Below, one piece after another: positions 1-5,298 of a stretch of DNA of 17,676 nucleotides. Each line of letters starts with the position of its first letter. Position 1 is the first letter of the stretch. The DNA lies in the NCBI GenBank assembly GCA_013139905.1, contig WSZW01000114.1, positions 1 through 17,676 of the forward strand. The letters run 5' to 3'. The notes beneath the pieces were generated by a model. The model saw only the letters and a list, made by a program, of their open reading frames with translations. It was not told the DNA's origin and searched no databases. Position numbers and translations under genes: made by a program. Origin of the DNA: an archaeon. Lineage in GTDB: Archaea; EX4484-52; B79-G9.

Positions 1-1299
1 CACGACCCGTACAGCTGGAGTTTCACATCCCCAACAATACGTTACATAACACAAGGAAACACACTAGGCGAAGCAATGCTAAACACAATCAAAAACAAAC
101 CATACGAAAAATACATGAAATTTTTGCCACACAAATATATCGGAAACGAACTATTCGACCTGGAAACAAAAAACACATATGAGCGAATCCTGTTAGGCAA
201 TCCAAAAACAAGGTTGTTTGAAAAACAAGACCAATACCTAAAATCAGACACAATAATAAGCACAACAACAACCGCAAAACAAACACTAACACTCACATCC
301 CAAATACCAACAACAACCTTTACAATTACAAAAACAATAACAAACAACTATAATTTAACAAACAACACAATAGTCACAAACGCTGATGAATACATAATGT
401 ATCCCGGATTCCCGGCAATCCACGTAAAAACACTAATAAACCCATTACCGCAAAACGCAAACCTACAATCCATAAAATTCAAACCAACATACAATACAGA
501 AAAAAATCTAAACATCACATACATGCCGTATGACCAATACTACAACCAAACAATTAATCCAATAACAGAACAATACCCAAAAATAAACTATAATTACGAA
601 ATATACGACAACCCCGACAACACAAAAGAAATACACATAATAACCCCGCTAGAAATACATAACAACACAACAACAGACATCCTAAACAAAGCAACAATCA
701 TAATAACATACACAAGCCCGATGGAAATAACCAATATAATAGCAAAAAACACAACAATAAACAATAACAACACAGTTGAAATAACCATCACAAGCAGCAT
801 TTACGAAAACGGAAAACTATACCTATACTTAGACAACCAAGAATACGAATCAAAAAACATAACAACAAATACAAACACACACACATTCAACATAAACACA
901 CCTAAAGAAGGAAGACACGCAGTAACAATCATCTATGACGGAGAAACATCAATACCCGCAAAACATGCGAATTTCTACGTATTTGACCCCGTTTTCACAC
1001 TACAGCCGCCAATAACACAAAGAAAAAAAATAACACAAAAATCAACACTTCCGTTCAAATTCACAGTCCATGATAAAATAACCGGATTTTTCATAAAAGA
1101 CACAGAATGTCTTATAACGACAGAAACGGATACATACCCTTGCGGCAAAGGAAAATACACAACAATGCTAAATGATGAAGAAGAAAGATACCGCGCGAAC
1201 ATAGAACTAAAACCATTAAACCCCGGCACAAACACAATTACAGCAAACATTTTAGGTACAACAAAAACATTTGAAATTGTGATTAATACAAAAAAATAG
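1..1299 (+). CDS. C-terminal part of a large secreted surface protein, possible C25 (gingipain-like) peptidase end
   Basis: The frame is open from base 1, so this is the 3' part of a longer gene; ATG 76 is an internal Met, not a supported start. The first ~70 residues (TQGNTLGEAM, then LLGNPKTRLF) resemble the end of a C25/gingipain-like caspase-fold domain, where a 'G.tiGEA' helix is followed by '(G)DPtlrL'. No catalytic His/Cys is in view because the domain core lies upstream. The remainder is Thr/Asn-rich with many N-x-S/T sequons and alternating beta-type stretches, consistent with glycosylated Ig-like repeats outside the cell. One Cys pair (ECLITT...YPCGKG) could form a disulfide. No C-terminal membrane anchor is seen. 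Codons are strongly A/C-rich (aca, aac, ata). The C25 assignment is inferred from a short stretch; the extracellular location is better supported. Confidence 0.6.
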   Translation, partial: HDPYSWSFTSPTIRYITQGNTLGEAMLNTIKNKPYEKYMKFLPHKYIGNELFDLETKNTYERILLGNPKTRLFEKQDQYLKSDTIISTTTTAKQTLTLTSQIPTTTFTITKTITNNYNLTNNTIVTNADEYIMYPGFPAIHVKTLINPLPQNANLQSIKFKPTYNTEKNLNITYMPYDQYYNQTINPITEQYPKINYNYEIYDNPDNTKEIHIITPLEIHNNTTTDILNKATIIITYTSPMEITNIIAKNTTINNNNTVEITITSSIYENGKLYLYLDNQEYESKNITTNTNTHTFNINTPKEGRHAVTIIYDGETSIPAKHANFYVFDPVFTLQPPITQRKKITQKSTLPFKFTVHDKITGFFIKDTECLITTETDTYPCGKGKYTTMLNDEEERYRANIELKPLNPGTNTITANILGTTKTFEIVINTKK

Positions 1300-1303
1300 T
1301 CAA

Positions 1304-1323
1304 TTGTCTAGTTTTATAGACAA
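1304..1323 (+). terminator. Inverted repeat after the surface-protein gene
   Basis: TTGTCTA (1304-1310) and TAGACAA (1317-1323) form a 7-bp stem with a 6-nt loop, starting 5 bp after the stop codon in the 49-bp gap between convergent genes. It could end transcription from either side. The same half-sites recur at the start of the nucleotidyltransferase gene (2372-2385), so a protein-binding role is also possible. Confidence 0.4.
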
Positions 1324-1348
1324 CACTTATAATAAACAAAAACCGCAA

Positions 1349-1723
1349 TCATATATTCCCCACAAGATCCAGAACTTTTTTTCGAATGCATTCAATATCA
1401 TTTTGATTTAATGTGTTCAAAACATGCTTACATTTAAAAACAAATGCCTTTACAAAAGTTTCGTCATTAAGTTCAATATCTTTTAAGTAGTATTGCACAT
1501 TTATACGATCATCTTTAAGGGATTCTAAAAACAAAACATCATCTGTTTTAAACCCATTAATTAAAAACATGAGATTTAAACTGCAATCGTGAATTTCACA
1601 CTTTATGCCGCACCGCATCAAAATAGAATATAATGCATTATAACACGAATAATATGCAGTAATGACTTTCCATTTTTTCTTTGCAACATGCATAGTTTCA
1701 AAAGTGTCATCCGCTTCGCTCAT
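1349..1723 (-). CDS. HEPN-domain protein, putative toxin partner of the adjacent nucleotidyltransferase (5'-truncated)
   Basis: This 124-residue helical protein has HEPN hallmarks: a Tyr-rich helix (KVITAYYSCYNALYSIL), 'RCGIKCEIHDCS', and a late 'DDRINVQYYL'. HEPN proteins paired with minimal nucleotidyltransferases act as RNases or ATP-binding partners in MNT/HEPN toxin-antitoxin pairs, where the nucleotidyltransferase neutralises the toxin. The usual R-x4-6-H active site reads R73-x4-Y78 here, so the catalytic His appears to be missing. The gene is downstream of the wHTH-nucleotidyltransferase on the same strand and was probably cotranscribed. The family's N-terminal lead-in can be read in the same frame upstream, but it is separated by a TAA at 1730-1732. 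The ORF therefore starts at an internal ATG (1723), and whether the product is made or works is doubtful. Confidence 0.7.
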   Translation of the reverse strand: MSEADDTFETMHVAKKKWKVITAYYSCYNALYSILMRCGIKCEIHDCSLNLMFLINGFKTDDVLFLESLKDDRINVQYYLKDIELNDETFVKAFVFKCKHVLNTLNQNDIECIRKKVLDLVGNI

Positions 1724-1795
1724 ATACGCTTAGCTCAAATGTAAGTTCGGCGCTATAAGTTTTATGCCTCGTTTTTGTTTTGCACACCAAAATAA
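1724..1795 (-). pseudogene. Apparent 5' remnant of the HEPN gene, separated by in-frame TAA
   Basis: Reading upstream from ATG 1723 in the same frame gives Ala-Tyr, the stop TAA (1730-1732), then WCAKQKRGIKLIAPNLHLS. From memory of archaeal HEPN proteins, the usual N-terminus reads 'W C . K K . G I K L I . P N . N L . E A Y', so the TAA sits where a Glu or Lys codon would be expected; a single change from GAA or AAA explains it. No ATG is seen at the 5' end of the remnant. An upstream TTG in this frame overlaps the end of the nucleotidyltransferase gene. Confidence 0.55.
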
Positions 1796-1796
1796 T

Positions 1797-2399
1797 TTAC
1801 CTTTTACCGGAATACCACGTCCAAAAAATATCAACTACTTTCGACACATCACCGAATATCTTATGATTTCGCAAAATCTCCATAGCAAGCGCGTTTCGGT
1901 CTTTAAGTGATTTCTCAAGCCCCCGCCGAGTTATATATTGCACATTAATCTCGCGAGGGTTTTTACGTCTTATTTTCCCAACCATTTCTTTGTTGCACTT
2001 CCCCGCGCAAATGATATCTATATCCGAATTCTCGTCCTGTGTGCCAGATGAAAAAGAACCAAAGAGTATCATAATCTCGCAAGAATCAATAAGTTCAGGC
2101 ACAATAACATTAATTTCTGTATCGAAAAGTGCATTTACAGCAACAGAGTTTTCTGCCATAACCAATAAAATTTTTGTTGAATAATTATTAAAATTAAGCA
2201 TATATTCTTTATTTGCACCCTTTCGTTCAAAAGTAATTATATTCTTATCTACAAGAAAATTAATTTTATTAAGCGCTGTCTGGTGATTTATGCCCAACCT
2301 ACGCCCCATTTCACGTCCAGTAAGTTGTGTATTGTAATCAGGCAAAAACAGGGAAATAATGTCTAAATATTTAGACAATTGTCTATTTTCTTTAATCAT
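1797..2399 (-). CDS. wHTH-nucleotidyltransferase (MNT-type antitoxin/transcription regulator)
   Basis: The product of 200 residues has an N-terminal winged helix (about residues 10-65; LTGREMGRRLGINHQTALNK is the recognition region) and a minimal nucleotidyltransferase domain with GSFSSGTQDENSDIDI (G114-S115, then D126 and D128 as metal ligands). In MNT/HEPN modules the enzyme adds nucleotides to the toxin, and the wHTH probably autoregulates. I chose ATG 2399 over ATG 2420 because MIKENRQLSKYLDI matches the usual start of this archaeal family and because the TATA box at 2421-2432 then sits about 27 bp upstream, giving a leaderless mRNA. The overlapping palindromes at 2361-2385 lie just inside the gene. 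The HEPN gene follows. Codons are G/T-rich, consistent with minus-strand genes here. Confidence 0.8.
   Translation of the reverse strand: MIKENRQLSKYLDIISLFLPDYNTQLTGREMGRRLGINHQTALNKINFLVDKNIITFERKGANKEYMLNFNNYSTKILLVMAENSVAVNALFDTEINVIVPELIDSCEIMILFGSFSSGTQDENSDIDIICAGKCNKEMVGKIRRKNPREINVQYITRRGLEKSLKDRNALAMEILRNHKIFGDVSKVVDIFWTWYSGKR
2361..2385 (-). promoter_or_regulatory. Two overlapping perfect palindromes, candidate operator of the wHTH-nucleotidyltransferase
   Basis: GTCTAAATATTTAGAC (2361-2376) and TAGACAATTGTCTA (2372-2385) are each perfect palindromes sharing the half-site TAGAC. They encode residues about 5-13 of the protein and would lie about +15 to +39 from the predicted start of transcription, a position suited to a roadblock repressor. 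A CAATTGTCTA copy recurs at 1301-1310. A role in binding is inferred. Confidence 0.45.
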
Positions 2400-2419
2400 A
2401 GAATTATTAAGATGATTCA

Positions 2420-2432
2420 TATATTTAAATAT
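2420..2432 (-). promoter_or_regulatory. TATA box for the wHTH-nucleotidyltransferase/HEPN pair
   Basis: The symmetric ATATTTAAATAT element is centred near 2426, about 27 bp from ATG 2399, as expected for an archaeal leaderless promoter. It supports the shorter start. Confidence 0.5.
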
Positions 2433-2649
2433 TATGTAAAAGACCGTATCTCCGATGTTGCAAATACAACAAAAAGTACAAAAAACGTATAGTATACCAT
2501 AACATACATAAAAAAATGATTTAACATATTAAACCATAAACGTCAAAATGATAAATCATAAAAACACAAATATACCAATTATACATGCAAAGAATAACCC
2601 AAAACTTAGGTAATATAATACATAAGTATATACACAAAAAAAGAATAAT
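2433..2649. other. A-rich intergenic region without a recognisable gene
   Basis: This part of the space between the two divergent nucleotidyltransferase pairs is A/T-rich with scattered ATA/TATA stretches. I see no ORF of note, no tRNA and no convincing C/D-box pair. Short partial palindromes such as GTATAGTATAC-like stretches are expected in such sequence. Confidence 0.5.
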
Positions 2650-2699
2650 CTGTAACGAATTACAGATATTTCTGTAACAAATTACATAAACCTATAAAC
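2650..2699 (+). promoter_or_regulatory. Tandem TGTAA-N4-TTACA palindromes and TATA box of the second pair
   Basis: CTGTAACGAATTACAG (2650-2665) has perfect 6-bp arms, and TGTAACAAATTACA (2673-2686) has perfect 5-bp arms. Their centres are 22 bp apart, two helical turns. The TATA-like CTATAAAC at 2692-2699 follows directly and is about 25 bp from ATG 2720, giving a leaderless mRNA. Operators abutting the BRE/TATA region would block TBP/TFB. A third copy lies past the second gene at 3765-3778. The regulator is unknown. Confidence 0.55.
2666..2690. repeat. Left copy of a perfect 25-bp direct repeat
   Basis: The 25 bases 2666-2690 (beginning ATATTTCTGTAAC, ending TTACATAAA) are identical to 3758-3782. 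The pair brackets the two-gene cassette 2720-3753, with a repeat-to-repeat distance of 1092 bp. Confidence 0.85.
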
Positions 2700-2719
2700 A
2701 TCAAAAACAAAATAACTGC

Positions 2720-3124
2720 ATGACATCCATAGAAGAACATAAAATAATAATAAAAGAATTTGAAGACGACATTAATGAAAAACTTAGAAGAAATATAATA
2801 AATGAACGTCAAAAACTAATTGGATTCGCAACATCCGAAGGATCCACAAATTATTTTGCATTATTTTTACACAAACAAAACCTAATTTCTCACGGATTTA
2901 ACGTCAACCATAAATGGTTTGCATCTAAAAAACGAGCAGAAGAAAAATTCCCGTTTGATTTTCCAAGCAAAAAAGAACTTTTTACCAACTTAATTCGCCA
3001 AGAACAATTAAGAAATATACTTTGTTACGGAAAAAACAAATCTATTGAAGATGTAGAAGAATCAATAAAAACATTTTTTGAAATAAAAACAATTATTGAA
3101 AAACTAATAGGTGAAAGTATATGA
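2720..3124 (+). CDS. Small helical protein, putative HEPN-like partner of the next nucleotidyltransferase
   Basis: This 134-residue, predicted all-helical, charged protein starts at an ATG about 25 bp from a TATA box. The C-terminal half (RQEQLRNILCYGKN...EDVEESIKTFFEIK) resembles the helical proteins that accompany minimal nucleotidyltransferases in archaea, and the stop overlaps the next ATG by 4 nt (ATGA), so translation is coupled. No R-x4-6-H motif is present, so an RNase role cannot be claimed from sequence. It could be a helical HEPN/DUF86-type substrate-binding partner or a divergent toxin. I do not recognise a named family with certainty. Confidence 0.6.
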   Translation: MTSIEEHKIIIKEFEDDINEKLRRNIINERQKLIGFATSEGSTNYFALFLHKQNLISHGFNVNHKWFASKKRAEEKFPFDFPSKKELFTNLIRQEQLRNILCYGKNKSIEDVEESIKTFFEIKTIIEKLIGESI

Positions 3125-3753
3125 AACAAACAGAAATACTATCTTACATATATGATTTTACATCAATATTACTGGATAAAACCAAAAATAACATACGCAA
3201 TATCATATTATTTGGTTCTGTTGCAAACAAAACATTCAACAAAACAAGCGATATTGATTTATTCATAGACATAAGTCCAAATACAAATACAAAACTTATG
3301 CAAAAAATAATTAACGAAACAATAAACGAATTTGAAGAAATTGCATCAAAAAAATGGAAATTAAGAGGTATAAATCTACCAATAAATTGTATCATCGGAG
3401 ATTTAAACTCTGAAAAGTGGACTGAATTAAAAAGAGAAATAATCAGTAACGGAATAAAAATTTACGGAAAATATGATGAACTTCCAAAAAATCTCAAACA
3501 CAACATAATTTTTTCATTCAACACAATTGGTATTGCACCAAAAAACAAAGTCAAAATACTAAGAACACTATACGGATATAAAGAAAAAAAAGAAAAAAAA
3601 GAATACACACACAAAGGATTATTAGCCGACATTAATGGAATAAAATTAAATCCCGGCACAATTATGATTCCAATAAACCAAAATAAAAAAATTTATAATT
3701 TTTTTGGAAAAAACAAAATTAAATTTCAAGTAAAAGAACTTTGGACAGAATAA
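3121..3753 (+). CDS. Nucleotidyltransferase-domain protein with archaeal C-terminal extension
   Basis: The N-terminal minimal nucleotidyltransferase carries FGSVANKTFNKTSDIDLFID (G32-S33, D44 and D46), the G-S-x10-D-x-D signature of the DNA polymerase beta superfamily. Residues ~115-210 form an extension with NGIKIYGKY, ILRTLYGYKEKK and a final VKELWTE, seen in a family of archaeal nucleotidyltransferases of unknown substrate. With the overlapping upstream gene it forms a two-gene unit like MNT/HEPN antitoxin-toxin pairs. The catalytic Asp pair is intact; a third Asp cannot be placed by eye. It ends 32 bp before the convergent zinc-ribbon gene, and the right 25-bp repeat fills that gap. Confidence 0.75.
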   Translation: MKQTEILSYIYDFTSILLDKTKNNIRNIILFGSVANKTFNKTSDIDLFIDISPNTNTKLMQKIINETINEFEEIASKKWKLRGINLPINCIIGDLNSEKWTELKREIISNGIKIYGKYDELPKNLKHNIIFSFNTIGIAPKNKVKILRTLYGYKEKKEKKEYTHKGLLADINGIKLNPGTIMIPINQNKKIYNFFGKNKIKFQVKELWTE

Positions 3754-3757
3754 AACA

Positions 3758-3782
3758 ATATTTCTGTAACAAATTACATAAA
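3758..3782. repeat. Right copy of the 25-bp direct repeat, containing TGTAACAAATTACA
   Basis: Identical to 2666-2690. It occupies nearly the whole 32-bp gap between convergent stop codons, where a promoter operator is not expected. That favours a recombination, insertion or recent duplication origin for this copy. Confidence 0.85.
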
Positions 3783-3785
3783 AAA

Positions 3786-4175
3786 CTAAGAATCCAACCG
3801 TTTATCAACAATGCTGGAAATATCTATCTCATATTTCCCGGAACCCACTCTAATCACAATAGGCCGTTGGTTAAACAAATTAACAATATCTATCTCATAT
3901 TTACCCGGTGCAATAACGCGTATCGCCTCAAAATCAAGTATGACTGTATCATCCACACCGCACTTAATTTTTTTATCCAATAAAATATCTCGAACATCCT
4001 GTTCAATTTCTTTTAATTCTTCCTTAGATAACTTTTCAACATCTTTTTGTGCGTTTTTAATGTGCGCATCAGTAACATAAAAAAAGAATTTAGAACCGCA
4101 AGAATCACAACCGGATAAAAGATAATCTGCATCATCCGGATGTATTTTTCCACAATTAGTACATTTATTCGGCAT
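3786..4175 (-). CDS. Zn-ribbon protein of the archaeal DUF2072-like family
   Basis: This 129-residue protein has an N-terminal zinc ribbon (C5-x2-C8, then CDSCGSKFFFYV with C23-x2-C26). A charged helix (about 37-66) and a C-terminal beta region follow, in which GKYEIDI occurs twice. The family is archaeal and of unknown function; it is commonly found next to DUF2073 and an Era-like GTPase, as here. The gene lies 6 bp after the DUF2073 stop and is the last of three genes on this strand. A zinc-dependent nucleic-acid or ribosome-linked role is only inferred from the company it keeps. The two GKYEIDI copies are encoded by an identical 18-bp stretch (3819-3836 and 3885-3902). Confidence 0.8.
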   Translation of the reverse strand: MPNKCTNCGKIHPDDADYLLSGCDSCGSKFFFYVTDAHIKNAQKDVEKLSKEELKEIEQDVRDILLDKKIKCGVDDTVILDFEAIRVIAPGKYEIDIVNLFNQRPIVIRVGSGKYEIDISSIVDKRLDS

Positions 4176-4181
4176 AAAAAC

Positions 4182-4541
4182 TCAACTTAAATGAACCATA
4201 AGCTCTTTTGGATCTTTTTTAATCTTCTTTATAATATCAGCAGGACCAATTACCGTAAGCCCTCTTTTTTTTCCAAGAAGAATTTCAGCAAGTCTGCCGC
4301 GAAGCTTGGACAAAAAATCAGTTTCTTCGTCCTTTGAAATATCAAAAGAACTAATTTCTATCCCCGAGAATTTTTCATTTATTTCAGCCATAGTTTCTTG
4401 TATTATTTCTGCCTCTTTTTGAGGACTTATTTTTGCATCAATAACAACAATGGTATTTTTCTGAAGATCTGCAAGTATGTCTTTAACACTTCCGCTTTCT
4501 AAAGCCTCGTAAGGTACAAGCTTTATAGAAATATTTTTCAT
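4182..4541 (-). CDS. DUF2073 family protein
   Basis: This 119-residue alpha/beta protein has the features of archaeal DUF2073: N-terminal ISIKLVPYEAL, a central TIVVIDAKI strand, the basic LRGRLAEILLGKKRGLTVIGP region, and a closing helix (IIKKIKKDPKELMVHL). No catalytic motif is evident and no function is established. Its ATG overlaps the stop of the GTPase gene by 4 nt (ATGA), so the two are translationally coupled, and the zinc-ribbon gene follows 6 bp later. The constant linkage in archaea suggests that it is a partner or effector of the GTPase. Confidence 0.8.
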   Translation of the reverse strand: MKNISIKLVPYEALESGSVKDILADLQKNTIVVIDAKISPQKEAEIIQETMAEINEKFSGIEISSFDISKDEETDFLSKLRGRLAEILLGKKRGLTVIGPADIIKKIKKDPKELMVHLS

Positions 4542-5182
4542 TTCAAAACCTCAAAAAGTCGCTCATAAAGATAATCAACATTATCTCGGCTTTTAGCAGA
4601 AATACCCACAACCTCATATTGAGGAAAAGCAGTTCTAATTTCAGTAACCTCCGAAGCTTTAAGATCACATTTATTAGCCGCAACCAAAACCGGAATACCT
4701 CTAGCCTCAAGATTTCCAAGAATCGTAACATTAACCTGATCCACAGGATCCTTTGTCGCATCAAGAACAACAATCACAACATCCATCTTATCAAGCCATT
4801 TAATTGCCTCAATAACACCTTTTGTCGCTTCCTTTGCGCGCGTTTTTGCATCTTTTTTAGTTATTCCTTTTTTAACAAAATTTTCATAATCAATTTTCGT
4901 AGCAATACCGGGAGTATCTACAAGATTAAACGTAAGTTTTTTACCATTACTTGAAATTTCAATCTTATCTTTTAGAATGATCTCTCTAGTTTCGTGCTCA
5001 ACATTAGAAACGCTGCTCATCTCTTCTCCAAGCCAATCTTTAGAAATAGTATTTGCTAACGTTGATTTGCCTGCATTTGGAGGCCCATAAAGACCCAAAC
5101 GCAAATCTTTTTTCTTTGAAAAAATAGAACTAAGAAAAGAATTTAACTTCTTATGTATCGTTTTTAAGTAACTGGAAATCAT
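4538..5182 (-). CDS. Era-like small GTPase (archaeal, DUF2073-linked)
   Basis: The product of 214 residues has all P-loop GTPase motifs: G1 GPPNAGKST (33-41), G3 DTPG, G4 NKCD and G5 SAK. A basic amphipathic N-terminus (ISSYLKTIHKKLNSFLSSIF) precedes it and no KH domain follows, unlike bacterial Era. I chose ATG 5182 rather than the longest frame (5314), because the extra 44 residues are Cys/Phe/Val-rich, unlike the family, and would run through the polB start. A TATA element at 5205-5214 also lies about 27 bp from ATG 5182. It leads the operon with DUF2073 and the zinc ribbon. A ribosome or membrane link is plausible but not shown. Confidence 0.85.
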   Translation of the reverse strand: MISSYLKTIHKKLNSFLSSIFSKKKDLRLGLYGPPNAGKSTLANTISKDWLGEEMSSVSNVEHETREIILKDKIEISSNGKKLTFNLVDTPGIATKIDYENFVKKGITKKDAKTRAKEATKGVIEAIKWLDKMDVVIVVLDATKDPVDQVNVTILGNLEARGIPVLVAANKCDLKASEVTEIRTAFPQYEVVGISAKSRDNVDYLYERLFEVLK

Positions 5183-5204
5183 TACATTTATGTTAACCAC
5201 ACAA

Positions 5205-5214
5205 GTATTTAATT
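5205..5214 (-). promoter_or_regulatory. TATA box of the GTPase/DUF2073/Zn-ribbon operon
   Basis: On the minus strand this reads AATTAAATAC, centred about 27 bp upstream of ATG 5182, predicting a leaderless or near-leaderless transcript. Confidence 0.5.
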
Positions 5215-5268
5215 CTATCGACACGACACAATAAAAACAAAACAAAAAACAACAAAACTTAAAACAAC

Positions 5269-5283
5269 TATTAATTAATATAA
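5269..5283 (+). promoter_or_regulatory. TATA-like promoter of polB
   Basis: The stretch TATTAATTAATATAA upstream of ATG 5299 places a TATA centre about 25 bp from the start codon. A weak AAGGT (5288-5292) also precedes the ATG, so initiation may be leaderless or Shine-Dalgarno assisted. Confidence 0.4.
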
Positions 5284-5298
5284 AAACAAGGTAATACC

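Noticed and set aside
3741..3983. 80-residue plus-strand ORF over the zinc-ribbon gene
   Set aside because: Antisense shadow of a conserved gene; begins inside the nucleotidyltransferase gene.
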